Source of the DNA: Halomonas sp.
Lineage (GTDB): Bacteria > Pseudomonadota > Gammaproteobacteria > Pseudomonadales > Oleiphilaceae
Direction of reading: 5' to 3'
NCBI GenBank assembly: GCA_007135745.1
Contig: SLIH01000249.1
Span: 1 to 6,474 of the forward strand
Length of the DNA stretch: 6,474 nt
In this document: positions 1-6,474 of the stretch, piece by piece
Numbering within the stretch: position 1 is the first letter of the stretch
How the letters are laid out: each line of letters opens with the position of its first letter
Notes under the pieces: generated by a model
What the model saw: the letters and a program-made list of their open reading frames with translations, nothing else
What the model was told of the DNA's origin: nothing
Database searches by the model: none
Position numbers and translations under genes: made by a program

Positions 1-1609
1 GATTGCGGACCTCATCCGCCACCACAGCAAAACCACGCCCGGCCTCTCCAGCCCGCGCGGCCTCGATCGCGGCATTCAGAGCCAGCAGGTTGGTCTGCTC
101 CGCCACGTTACGGATCACGTCCAATACGCGTCCAATTTCTTCCGATTCACTGTTCAGGCGTCCAACCGTCTCACTGGCGTTATGAATCTGTTCCACCAAC
201 GACTCTACCGAGCGCACCGAACGGGTAACCACCTCACGCCCGCTGGTGGCAATTTCGGTTGCGCGTTTCGCATCACCATCCGCCTCACTGGTGTTTCGTG
301 CGATATCCTGGGAAGTGGAAACCATTTCCTCCATGGCCACGGATACCTGCTCGATCTGATCGCGCTGGGCACTGGAGCGCTCTTCCGTACGATCGGTTAC
401 ACCGGAAAGCTCCTGCGACTGCTCCGCCAACTCATCCGCCGATGAAACAACACGGGAGATGGTCTGCTCAAGCGTGGTAAAAAACTCATTGATGGCCGAA
501 ATCAGATCACCCGCCTCATCGTTGCGCCCCTCGGTTAAACGGGTCCTGAGGTTGCCCTGATTGTTGGCTATATCATCCAGGTAAGCCCGGATTTCGCCCT
601 GAGCACGCTGCACCGGAACCGTGACAAGGCGCCCCATGATGAACGCGATGGCAAGGCCCGCCACCAGAGAAAGGCCGAAAGCTGTCATAATAAAGGTATT
701 CGTCGCATCACTCTCACGATCAGCCTGCTCCACGACCTCATTAAGCTCGGCAAACACGGCGTCTTCCAGTTCATCCGTGCGTTCGGATATGTCTGCCCCC
801 AACGCGGTCAGACGTTGCTCGGAGATATCATGAATGTCACGCAGATGCCGGGTGAAGGCACGGGAAGCCTCGTAATAGGTTCCCATATCATCCATCGCAG
901 AGGCCATCAGTGTACCCACATCCCCCAGGGCGTCCCGCAGGTCCGGCCCCAGCTCATCAATGTCATCACCCATGGCGACAAGCGCCTCATCCAACTGATC
1001 CAGGGATTCCCTGTCCTGATTGGCCCGGTAACGCTGCAACAGAAACCGCACCTGGTGAAAACGGTCACTCATCGCCTTGATGACACCGGCAAGCTCTGGC
1101 TGGTTATCCTCGCTCGCCAGCCTGTAGGCTTCACTCAGATTGGACTGCAGTCCCGGGACGAGATTATCCATCTGTTCATGCAGGATACTCCGGGCTTCTT
1201 CCCAGGCCGGCACCAGCTCCTGTTCGAACGCCTCACGGTAGCGAGTCAATTGCTGGCGCAACCCACCCAGCAGCCCCTGGTACTGCTCGGCCTGAAGGGC
1301 TGCCTCGGCTTCCGCGAGCAGCGATTCAACCTGTTGAATCTGTGCTTCATACGCCTCCCGCGCCTGAGGGTCTCCACCCGCGGCGTAACGCACCTGTTCC
1401 ACGCGAGTGCGCTCCATGGCAATGGCCATATCGTCAGCCAGGTCGGCGTTCTGCACCAGCTCCTCGCCAACCAGACGCATACGCTCATCAAGCAACCCGA
1501 AGCGCTGGGAAACAAGTAGAATCACAACAGCAAAAAGCACCAGAATGACGACAGGCGCAGCCAGGACCTTGCCCCGGATGCCGAATTTCTGTTCAAGGTT
1601 TGCAAACAT
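1..1609 (-). CDS. Methyl-accepting chemotaxis protein with large helical periplasmic sensor (3' end outside window)
   Basis: Inner-membrane chemoreceptor that would control CheA through CheW. The 536 visible residues begin with a membrane segment at about 13-33 ([18 protein letters not shown]), followed by a periplasmic region of about 270 residues (34-304) that is almost wholly helical and charged. A second membrane segment lies at about 305-325, then a HAMP domain at about 327-380 (GNLRTRL...[13 protein letters not shown]), the first methylation helix, and the conserved signalling tip at 504-536 ([18 protein letters not shown], then [13 protein letters not shown]). The last motif is the family hallmark and makes the class certain. 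The periplasmic part is much longer than the roughly 150 residues of a Tar-type four-helix bundle, and its size and helicity fit the helical bimodular (HBM) type, which is an inference. The start is the ATG at 1609, with AGGAG 12 bases upstream, slightly far. The second methylation helix, any receptor C-terminal tail and the stop lie beyond base 1. The ligand cannot be read from sequence. Confidence 0.96.
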   Translation of the reverse strand, partial: MFANLEQKFGIRGKVLAAPVVILVLFAVVILLVSQRFGLLDERMRLVGEELVQNADLADDMAIAMERTRVEQVRYAAGGDPQAREAYEAQIQQVESLLAEAEAALQAEQYQGLLGGLRQQLTRYREAFEQELVPAWEEARSILHEQMDNLVPGLQSNLSEAYRLASEDNQPELAGVIKAMSDRFHQVRFLLQRYRANQDRESLDQLDEALVAMGDDIDELGPDLRDALGDVGTLMASAMDDMGTYYEASRAFTRHLRDIHDISEQRLTALGADISERTDELEDAVFAELNEVVEQADRESDATNTFIMTAFGLSLVAGLAIAFIMGRLVTVPVQRAQGEIRAYLDDIANNQGNLRTRLTEGRNDEAGDLISAINEFFTTLEQTISRVVSSADELAEQSQELSGVTDRTEERSSAQRDQIEQVSVAMEEMVSTSQDIARNTSEADGDAKRATEIATSGREVVTRSVRSVESLVEQIHNASETVGRLNSESEEIGRVLDVIRNVAEQTNLLALNAAIEAARAGEAGRGFAVVADEVRN

Positions 1610-1763
1610 GATATCTCAGGACTCCTCTGCCTGACCCAAGCTCATTCCGGTAGGGGAAGTAGTTTCTGTTACTATAGAAGCAGGGAGCGGCCTCCGCCAT
1701 CAGCGCCAATGATTGCTGTTAACATGACGGAGGGCACTTCGGTACACAGAGGCAGACCAAGAC
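1610..1763. other. Divergent intergenic region between chemoreceptor and GDPD genes
   Basis: These 154 bases must hold the 5' signals of both flanking genes. The chemoreceptor Shine-Dalgarno (AGGAG on the minus strand) is at 1622-1626, and the GDPD gene has AGAGG at 1748-1752, 11 bases before its ATG. A TATAGT hexamer on the minus strand at 1671-1676 could be a -10 box for the chemoreceptor, but there is no good -35 box 16-18 bases upstream. I see no convincing sigma28 (flagellar class) promoter, and no small ORF with a credible ribosome site. Confidence 0.6.
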
Positions 1764-2489
1764 ATGAGCAACGTCTGGATCAGCCATCGGGGGCTGGACG
1801 AAAAATACACGGAAAACACCCGCAGTGCCTTTGAAGCGGCCATGGATGTCGGATTCCAGCATCTGGAGACCGATCTGAGGACCACGGCTGACGGGCAACT
1901 CGTGCTTCACCATGACCCGGATCTTCAGCGAACCGCTGGCCAGCCCGCACGTATAGAAGACCTCAGCCGTAACGAGTTGGCACAGGTGCGCTACGAGGAC
2001 GGCCAGGTGCCGCTGCTGTTCGAAGAGTTTGCAGACCGCTTCTGTGATGCCCGCTGGATCCTGGACATTAAACCGGAAACGGCGGCGGCAACGCTGTACC
2101 AGTTATGGCGCTGGGCTCGGGAAACAGGGAATTATGACTGGCTGATCAAAAATGCGCGTTTTCTTATGTGGGATCCCAGCCATGAGAAACTGCTGCGCAA
2201 TTATTTCCCTGATGCCATTACCATGGCCAATGCCTCAGAGTGCCACCGCGCGGGCATGTCCATTCTGGCCGGCCTACCCATATTGGGCCGAATCCAGAAA
2301 GAGCGAACCTATTCATTGCCCCCTCGCTTCCTGGGTCGCTTTCTGTACAAGCCGGAGATCCTGAAGCAGTACCATCGCAAGAAAGCCAGGCTGTTGGCGT
2401 ATCTCCCCGAGAAGCCGGCCGATATTGAACGCGCTCTGGAGGCTGGCGCAAACGAAGTATTGATCAACGGCCGTCCTCTGAAACTCTGA
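1764..2489 (+). CDS. Glycerophosphodiester phosphodiesterase family protein
   Basis: Predicted to hydrolyse glycerophosphodiesters from phospholipid turnover to glycerol-3-phosphate and an alcohol, by metal-dependent chemistry in a TIM barrel. The 241 residues are a normal length for short bacterial UgpQ-like enzymes. The N-terminal half carries the family signature: HRG at 8-10, ENT at 17-19, E35-x-D37 followed by T41-x-DG, and HHD at 49-51. H8 and H50 are the expected catalytic histidines, and E35 and D37 the expected metal ligands. The usual EIKP motif is present as LDIKP (D101, K103). The second half is divergent: the family's final ITD-x-P appears as LINGRP (233-238), and no clear WTVN motif is seen. 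There is no signal peptide, so the enzyme should be cytoplasmic. The start is the ATG at 1764, with AGAGG 11 bases upstream. The stop lies inside the 3' end of the convergent lipoprotein gene. The family call is firm; the exact substrate is not known. Confidence 0.92.
   Translation: MSNVWISHRGLDEKYTENTRSAFEAAMDVGFQHLETDLRTTADGQLVLHHDPDLQRTAGQPARIEDLSRNELAQVRYEDGQVPLLFEEFADRFCDARWILDIKPETAAATLYQLWRWARETGNYDWLIKNARFLMWDPSHEKLLRNYFPDAITMANASECHRAGMSILAGLPILGRIQKERTYSLPPRFLGRFLYKPEILKQYHRKKARLLAYLPEKPADIERALEAGANEVLINGRPLKL
2464..2489. other. 26-base tail-to-tail overlap of convergent genes
   Basis: The last 26 bases of the GDPD gene are also, on the other strand, the last codons and stop of the beta-helix lipoprotein gene. 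No intrinsic terminator (GC stem followed by a T run) is visible for either direction around the overlap. Transcripts from the two sides would therefore be complementary at their 3' ends. Confidence 0.9.
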
Positions 2490-4716
2490 CTTTCTCGGGC
2501 CCGTAGAGGTCTACTTCCATGATTTCATCACCCAGTGTCACCTGATGGGGCCCATGACGCACCACCTGGGTGGCATGACGGTTTCTCACACCGCGCCGCT
2601 CTTCCCCGGGGCTCCACTCCTCCGGACGAACCGTTGCCGCACGCAGGGGAATGGCCATTTCGCCATCGGAATCCAGCACGCCTTTATGGACCTGCTCCCC
2701 ACTGCCATCATGCACCTTCACTGACGCCCCCGCATCACCTTCGATTGTCAGCGTCCAGTAGAGATGGAAATGGCTCTCCGTGCTGGTCCGGCGCCACCAC
2801 ACATCATCGTAGGACGCGTCACCGCGAAACTCCGGATCAATCAACCGATGGCCGCCGGAATCCCAGCCTCCGTCGAAAACAATGGTATGGAAATCCGAAT
2901 GGTCGCCGGTTTGCTCAAGAATGGCGTCGCGAATGATATGCCGGTCGCCCAATCCGTATTCATCGCCAAACCGGATCAGGGCAACATTCGAGGAAAGGTG
3001 GTTTGCGGTGTAGAACACGGGTTCGTGCTGTTCCCGTGTACGACGCAAGCCTTGCGCAACGATCGGCGAGACCTCCACCGTCGTCGGGTCCAGTGATTCA
3101 AGATGAACCCGATTATTCTCAAACCGGGTGTCGGTTATGGTCGCATCGCTATAAAACATGGTCCCACGCAATACAGCCCCGTTACGGGCCCGCCCCACAA
3201 CCTGATTGTTCCTGAAATGCAGGTTCTCACGGACCTGCCCACCCTCACCATAATTGGTAATGCGGAAGGCATTCAGAGTGTCCTGCTCCCCCCAGTCCTC
3301 GCGGAATCGCCGGTGACCGGTTGAGAGCCCCTCCATCTGGATTCGGTTATCTGACACTTCCAGGTCTCGATGAGCCCAGACAACTCCGATGGGATTGTAG
3401 CCGGCCAGAAAAATGCGGTTGCCACTGACCCGACCTCCGCCGTCCTCCTCGCTGGAAAATGGCTGGATCGCGAAGGAATTGGTTGCCCAGCTATCCACAT
3501 GAATCTCATTGTCCACGATGAAACGGGCGCCCCCGAACCCGTTCTGGCGGGTGCGCCGCACCAGATTGTTGTTGATGCGGTGCTCATTGTCGGTTCTCGG
3601 TGAGCTGATATGAAGCGGCCGACCACCGCCCGCACCGTGGCGATCCAGGATTTCATACCCCTTGTCGGCAAAATCATTATGGTGGATATGTACCTGACCG
3701 CGCGGGTTTCTGATCACTGCGGCATACACCTGGGCACCGTGCCAGCTCAGTTGAAGGCCGGCCAGTTCCACATCCATGGCACCTGAAAGGTAAAGCGCGT
3801 GCAGACCACCGTGCCGGGGATCCGCCTGATTACCGCCCTGTCCCTCGCGCAGCCTGCCGTTGATGACACGGATATTGCCCTCACCGGATAGATTTGCCCA
3901 TATACCCGTGGCCGCTCGCACTGCCCGATCCTGACGGATTGAATCGACAGGCGAATCGGCATAGGCGATGGTGTGACCATTGAGGTCAAGAGTTACGTTG
4001 GGAGCCTCAATCCGTATGGCCGTGCCACCGGCACTCACATCCTCTGTCAGAACATAGGTGGTGTCTGGTCTGTCGAGCACCAGAGGCGTGTCTGCGTTGT
4101 CCGCGGACAGCAACTCCACATCCGACTCATCTGCGGTGGTGAATGACCCCACGCCAGAGCGCAGAACCTCGCCGTTCGCGTTCCTGGCAACCAGCCGGTA
4201 ATGGTAGGTCTGGCCTGACTCCAATCCCTTCAGCAGGTGCGTGTGCCGGACATAGTAGCGATCCGTTTCATCGGTTACGCTTTCAAGACTGTCCGGATCC
4301 TCCCCGAATTCCACGTAAGTTCGCGCAGGTACCGAGGTGGAAAAACCCAAAGCCGCTGAATTAAGTGAGGCATGAAGCCATTTGGCCTCATCCGGGAATG
4401 CCAGGCGTTCATTCTCCTCGAATTCGGGGTGTACTGGGTTCCCGGGAGAGAAATGCGTCAGCACGAAATCACTGAACACCTGATATAGACGCTCGGGATC
4501 AAATTCCTCCGTAAGCTCATGACGGCTCAGCCCGGAAAATGCGTGACGTGCGGTAAACCGCTGCTCGTCGGTTACGCCGAGAGGCCTGCCCGAACTGCGA
4601 ATTTCCCCATGCGGATCACCGGCCTGATCTGCTTCTGTCGAGGGCTCGGTACAGCCCCCGGAACCGGCTGCAAGCATCAGAACCAACAACAGGGAAGACG
4701 CTATATTCCGTTTCAT
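2464..4716 (-). CDS. Secreted lipoprotein: Fn3/PAP-like domain, right-handed beta-helix, C-terminal beta domain
   Basis: A 750-residue exported lipoprotein of unknown substrate. Residues 1-22 form a lipoprotein signal (MKRNIASS, hydrophobic stretch, AGSGGC). C22 is the only cysteine in the protein, which supports lipidation although SGGC is an imperfect lipobox. Residues 118-194 look like the Fn3-type N-terminal domain of purple acid phosphatases (YVEFGEDPDSLES, GQTYHYRLVARNANGE, SFTT). From about 210 to 640 the pattern is a parallel beta-helix, beginning with NVTLDLNGHTI. It has recurring Asn-x-hydrophobic turns at N347, N383, N403, N433, N457, N504, N535 and N572, as in pectin-lyase-fold proteins. 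Residues about 652-740 resemble a carboxypeptidase-regulatory-like beta domain (VKVHDGSGEQVHKG, DSDGEMAIPL). Such proteins often bind or cleave polysaccharide, but no catalytic set can be assigned. I place the start at 4716, not the in-frame ATG at 4785: AGGAG lies 6 bases upstream, the signal peptide begins there, and a promoter sits in between. Its only close neighbours are a convergent GDPD gene and a divergent lipoprotein gene. Confidence 0.9.
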   Translation of the reverse strand: MKRNIASSLLLVLMLAAGSGGCTEPSTEADQAGDPHGEIRSSGRPLGVTDEQRFTARHAFSGLSRHELTEEFDPERLYQVFSDFVLTHFSPGNPVHPEFEENERLAFPDEAKWLHASLNSAALGFSTSVPARTYVEFGEDPDSLESVTDETDRYYVRHTHLLKGLESGQTYHYRLVARNANGEVLRSGVGSFTTADESDVELLSADNADTPLVLDRPDTTYVLTEDVSAGGTAIRIEAPNVTLDLNGHTIAYADSPVDSIRQDRAVRAATGIWANLSGEGNIRVINGRLREGQGGNQADPRHGGLHALYLSGAMDVELAGLQLSWHGAQVYAAVIRNPRGQVHIHHNDFADKGYEILDRHGAGGGRPLHISSPRTDNEHRINNNLVRRTRQNGFGGARFIVDNEIHVDSWATNSFAIQPFSSEEDGGGRVSGNRIFLAGYNPIGVVWAHRDLEVSDNRIQMEGLSTGHRRFREDWGEQDTLNAFRITNYGEGGQVRENLHFRNNQVVGRARNGAVLRGTMFYSDATITDTRFENNRVHLESLDPTTVEVSPIVAQGLRRTREQHEPVFYTANHLSSNVALIRFGDEYGLGDRHIIRDAILEQTGDHSDFHTIVFDGGWDSGGHRLIDPEFRGDASYDDVWWRRTSTESHFHLYWTLTIEGDAGASVKVHDGSGEQVHKGVLDSDGEMAIPLRAATVRPEEWSPGEERRGVRNRHATQVVRHGPHQVTLGDEIMEVDLYGPEKVRVSEDGR

Positions 4717-4722
4717 GACCTT

Positions 4723-4727
4723 CTCCT
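4723..4727 (-). promoter_or_regulatory. Ribosome binding site that fixes the beta-helix lipoprotein start
   Basis: AGGAG on the minus strand, 6 bases before the ATG at 4716. It places translation start directly before the lipoprotein signal peptide and argues against the upstream in-frame ATG at 4785. Confidence 0.85.
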
Positions 4728-4740
4728 TGTCGTGAAGGGC

Positions 4741-4769
4741 ATTATTGATCAGCCCAAAGCCCATGCCAA
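4741..4769 (-). promoter_or_regulatory. Predicted sigma70 promoter of the beta-helix lipoprotein gene
   Basis: On the minus strand, TTGGCA (4769-4764; 5 of 6 to TTGACA) is followed after exactly 17 bases by AATAAT (4746-4741; 5 of 6 to TATAAT). Transcription would begin near 4734, giving a very short leader of about 18 bases that contains the AGGAG site. This is inferred from sequence only. Confidence 0.6.
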
Positions 4770-4908
4770 CCAGCCCTGGCGACACAATGACTCCCAGACT
4801 TCAGTTCCTGTGCATAGTTTCTTGCTCATCTCTTGCAATAGCTCTCACTTTGTCTTTGCCAAAGCTGGTAGCCTTGAAGGCCCCGAAAAGGCCACAACAG
4901 CAGGACAC

Positions 4909-4923
4909 AGCCTGTTTCAGGCT
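4909..4923 (+). repeat. Small inverted repeat in the leader of the DUF2846-like lipoprotein gene
   Basis: AGCCTG, loop TTT, CAGGCT: a perfect 6-bp stem. It is followed by TTTAGGGG, where AGGGG could serve as a ribosome site for an ATG at 4940. There is no T run on either strand that would make it an intrinsic terminator. It could be an operator half-site pair or an mRNA hairpin, or simply chance. Confidence 0.35.
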
Positions 4924-4960
4924 TTAGGGGTTGCGAGACATGACACACGGGAAGGGTTCC

Positions 4961-5803
4961 ATGCGCAAAGGTATTCCGGCTTTTCTGCTAACGCTGCTGA
5001 CACTGGTACTGGTGAGTGGCTGCACAGTCTATCAGTCGTTCGGGAAAAGTTCGGGCAATTTCATCCGCTCGGTCAACGGCCCCTCGTTTCAGCCGGTTCC
5101 CAGCGATGAGTGGTACCAGGAGGAGCACGCGCTGGTCTATTTCTACCGCCCCGACTCCAACTGGGCACGCCAGGAACTGACCGCGCCCAGTTTCTACGTG
5201 GATGATCGCCATTACTTCAACATGCGCGGCAACGCCTATACCTGGCTCGAGATGCATGCCGGGGAGCGGCAGTTCGACATCCGCCGCCCCTTCGTTGGCT
5301 TCGAAGGGCTCGGGGGTTCCTTTGATCATATTCTGGAAGCGACGGTCGAGCTCGAAGCCGGAGAGATCTATTACCTTCGCTACTCGGAAGTCGATTCGCC
5401 AGCCTCTGTTCATCCCGCCTTGGATGACGACCATCCCATGGCCTCCGGTGATGCCGTACTGGTCGACGAAGAAACCGCGCTGGAGGAAATCGGCCAGACC
5501 CGCTTCCTGGAGAGTCAGCTTCTCGCCCTGAACAGCGCCGGGCGTTCAATTGCCTACTTCAACCGTCTCTATGAATTTGAACGTCGCGAAGAGCAGCTCA
5601 AGAAAGAACGCGAGGAAGAAATCGAGCGCATGAAGGCGCGCGGTGACTATCGCTCCGCCCGCTGGTACTGGCCCTTTGGCGGCGGCCCCACCCGACCGCT
5701 TGAATCGGAGCGCGAACTGAGAGCACTGGAACGCGAGCGCAACGCGTTTCTGGAGCGCTCGCGCGGCGAAGATGGCCGTGACGGCTGGCGCTTCGACAGC
5801 TAA
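4961..5803 (+). CDS. DUF2846-like lipoprotein with charged helical tail
   Basis: A 280-residue predicted outer-membrane lipoprotein of unknown function. Residues 1-20 are a signal peptide starting MRKG, with a strong lipobox LVSGC (C21, the only cysteine). Thr at +2 is not an inner-membrane retention signal. Residues about 56-141 match the look of DUF2846: HALVYFYRP near the start, FYVDDRHYF, a Gly-rich Asn/Tyr segment, HAGERQFDI, and EAGEIYYLRY at the end. The rest is unusual: a Glu/Arg/Lys helix at about 203-229, an aromatic-glycine linker WYWPFGGG at 235-242, and a second charged helix at about 247-269. I chose the ATG at 4961 because GGAAGG lies about 5 bases upstream and the signal peptide then has a normal length. 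An in-frame ATG at 4940 (AGGGG 9 bases upstream) and a TTG at 4931 are possible and would only lengthen the N-terminus. The gene appears to be monocistronic, with 119 bases before the cytochrome gene. Confidence 0.85.
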   Translation: MRKGIPAFLLTLLTLVLVSGCTVYQSFGKSSGNFIRSVNGPSFQPVPSDEWYQEEHALVYFYRPDSNWARQELTAPSFYVDDRHYFNMRGNAYTWLEMHAGERQFDIRRPFVGFEGLGGSFDHILEATVELEAGEIYYLRYSEVDSPASVHPALDDDHPMASGDAVLVDEETALEEIGQTRFLESQLLALNSAGRSIAYFNRLYEFERREEQLKKEREEEIERMKARGDYRSARWYWPFGGGPTRPLESERELRALERERNAFLERSRGEDGRDGWRFDS

Positions 5804-5816
5804 AGCCCCGGCTTTA
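5801..5816 (+). terminator. Possible weak terminator hairpin after the lipoprotein gene
   Basis: TAAAGC, loop CCCG, GCTTTA forms a 6-bp stem that starts at the TAA stop codon. It lacks a following T run (the next bases are CCGATAAGG), so intrinsic termination would be poor. It may be a processing or mRNA 3'-end hairpin instead. Confidence 0.3.
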
Positions 5817-5922
5817 CCGATAAGGCATTGCCCGAATTTCCATATGCGTGCTCCTTCCAGATTCAGTAGAGCTGCATTATTCTAGGTTGCTCACTTCTGA
5901 AAATTAAAGGACTGGTTTTGCC

Positions 5923-6255
5923 ATGCAAACGGCAAATTACCACGCATACGCGCTATTACTTTTGGGCCTCTTGTTCGCACCTTCCGTAATGGGGGAGGAT
6001 GTTTCGCCAGAGCGGGCAGCCATGCTTGCCGGTTCCTGCGCCAACTGCCATGGCACCGAAGGACGACTGGAGGGGGCGATTCCCCGGATTGCCGGTCGCG
6101 AACAAAGTGTGCTGGAAACACTCCTGCTTGCGTTCAAGCACGACAGTGGCCCGGACGTTACGGTGATGGACCGCATTGCCCAAGGCTACAGTGATGCGGA
6201 GCTGTCTGCTCTGGCCCAGTACTTTGCCAGCCTGGAGGTCGATCATGAGGACTGA
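5923..6255 (+). CDS. fccA: Flavocytochrome c sulfide dehydrogenase, monoheme cytochrome c subunit
   Basis: Small periplasmic c-type cytochrome that accepts electrons from the flavoprotein subunit during sulfide oxidation. The 110 residues start with a Sec signal peptide (hydrophobic core [11 protein letters not shown], likely cleaved after VMG at about 24). A single heme site CANCH follows at 39-43. The probable axial methionine is M82 in [14 protein letters not shown], a segment typical of FccA and related cytochromes, followed by LAQYFASL. Only one CxxCH is present, so this is the short monoheme form and not the two-heme subunit known from Allochromatium. The start is the ATG at 5923, with AAGGA about 11 bases upstream. 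The gene overlaps the flavoprotein gene by 11 bases, which suggests translational coupling. The identity rests on both the cytochrome pattern and the neighbouring FAD subunit. A SoxE-type role in a SoxEF pair would be the close alternative. Confidence 0.85.
   Translation: MQTANYHAYALLLLGLLFAPSVMGEDVSPERAAMLAGSCANCHGTEGRLEGAIPRIAGREQSVLETLLLAFKHDSGPDVTVMDRIAQGYSDAELSALAQYFASLEVDHED
6234..6238 (+). promoter_or_regulatory. Internal ribosome binding site for the flavoprotein gene
   Basis: GGAGG inside the 3' end of the cytochrome gene, 6 bases before the ATG at 6245. It decides the flavoprotein start and lets both subunits be made from one mRNA. Confidence 0.85.
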
Positions 6256-6474
6256 ACAGCGACTCCAGAAACATGGCAGCAGCGTCAACCGTGATCGCCG
6301 CCGCATTCTCCAGGTAGCTGCCGCTGCCTCCGTCCTGCCAATGGCCGGCGCCTGCTCGGCCCCTTTTGTTCGGGGACAATCCAATTCCGCACGGGTAGTG
6401 GTCGTGGGCGGCGGCTTTGGTGGAGCCACGGCCGCCAAGTACATCAAGCGGGCCGATCCATCCATCGACGTCAC
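6245..6474 (+). CDS. fccB: Flavocytochrome c sulfide dehydrogenase, FAD subunit, N-terminal part (truncated by window end)
   Basis: Beginning of the flavoprotein subunit that oxidises sulfide and passes electrons to the cytochrome subunit. The 76 visible residues contain a twin-arginine export signal (DRRRILQ at 17-23, then an Ala-rich stretch to about 36), as expected for a protein that binds FAD before export. Next comes the Rossmann FAD-binding motif [10 protein letters not shown] at 51-60, continuing [16 protein letters not shown], which closely resembles FccB proteins. A cysteine at 37 (MAGAC) follows the hydrophobic part and could make this a Tat-dependent lipoprotein. Similar cysteines occur in some relatives as far as I recall, but lipidation is unproven. 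The start is the ATG at 6245, with GGAGG 6 bases upstream. The redox-active cysteines and the cytochrome-binding part lie outside the window. Confidence 0.85.
   Translation, partial: MRTEQRLQKHGSSVNRDRRRILQVAAAASVLPMAGACSAPFVRGQSNSARVVVVGGGFGGATAAKYIKRADPSIDV

Larger units (their letters stand above)
4717..4960. other. Divergent intergenic region between two lipoprotein genes
   Basis: The left part carries the minus-strand promoter and ribosome site of the beta-helix lipoprotein. The right part should hold the promoter of the plus-strand lipoprotein, but I find no plus-strand -35/-10 pair of similar quality. A 6-bp hairpin lies at 4909-4923. The stretch around 4795-4865 appears more AT-rich than the flanking genes. 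An open plus-strand frame from 4519 through this region lies mostly antisense to the beta-helix gene and looks like a chance ORF. Confidence 0.6.

Noticed and set aside
815..1519. 234-residue plus-strand open frame opposite the chemoreceptor gene
   Set aside because: It lies wholly antisense to a clearly coding, motif-bearing chemoreceptor; its product has no recognisable domain, and I see no good ribosome site.
1640..1680. Possible sigma28 flagellar promoter for the chemoreceptor
   Set aside because: The best candidate (TAACAGAA ... ACCGGAAT on the minus strand) matches only part of each element and the spacing is off by one.
2503..2516. GTAGA-GG-TCTAC inverted repeat just after the GDPD stop as a terminator
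   Set aside because: The stem is only 5 bp with a 2-base loop, there is no T run, and it lies in coding sequence of the opposing gene.
4519..5109. 196-residue plus-strand open frame spanning the divergent intergenic region
   Set aside because: It overlaps the 5' end of the beta-helix gene antisense and the start of the next lipoprotein gene in another frame. Its translation resembles no protein family, and the real genes have far better start signals.
5860..5890. Possible -10 box (TATTCT or CATTAT) before the cytochrome gene
   Set aside because: Neither has an acceptable -35 hexamer 16-18 bases upstream, so no promoter can be supported.
5956..6474. 172-residue minus-strand open frame at the right end
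   Set aside because: It is antisense to the cytochrome and flavoprotein genes, both of which have unmistakable motifs.

Overview
The base composition (moderately GC-rich by eye), the clear Shine-Dalgarno sites, the Sec, Tat and lipoprotein signals and the flavocytochrome c genes point to a Gram-negative bacterium, most likely a gammaproteobacterium. A marine or halophilic Marinobacter-like lineage would fit, but that is an impression from gene content, not a result. The window holds no RNA gene, mobile element, CRISPR array or long repeat that I can see. It reads as ordinary chromosome with six protein genes, two of them cut by the window edges.

Layout. (1) At 1-1609, minus strand, is a methyl-accepting chemotaxis protein missing its last part. 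It has two membrane segments, a large all-helical periplasmic sensor, a HAMP domain and the start of the signalling tip. (2) A 154-base divergent gap leads to a plus-strand glycerophosphodiester phosphodiesterase family gene (1764-2489). (3) This gene converges on, and overlaps by 26 bases, a long minus-strand gene (2464-4716). That gene encodes a secreted multidomain lipoprotein: an Fn3/purple-acid-phosphatase-type N-terminal domain, a right-handed beta-helix with an asparagine ladder, and a C-terminal beta-sandwich-like domain. A good sigma70-type promoter lies just in front of it. (4) After a divergent intergenic region comes a second lipoprotein gene on the plus strand (4961-5803), resembling DUF2846 proteins and ending in a highly charged helical tail. 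(5) At 5923-6474, plus strand, are the start-to-start coupled genes of a flavocytochrome c sulfide dehydrogenase: a small monoheme cytochrome subunit (fccA-like) and the beginning of the Tat-exported FAD subunit (fccB-like).

How they work together. Only the last two genes form a clear functional unit: periplasmic oxidation of sulfide with electrons passed to a c-type heme. The others look like single-gene transcription units. Four of the six products are predicted to be exported to the periplasm or attached to a membrane by lipid, one is a transmembrane receptor, and the phosphodiesterase is probably cytoplasmic. I see no strong evidence for a new multi-gene system. The least ordinary item is the beta-helix lipoprotein, because of its domain combination and its 3' overlap with the phosphodiesterase gene.
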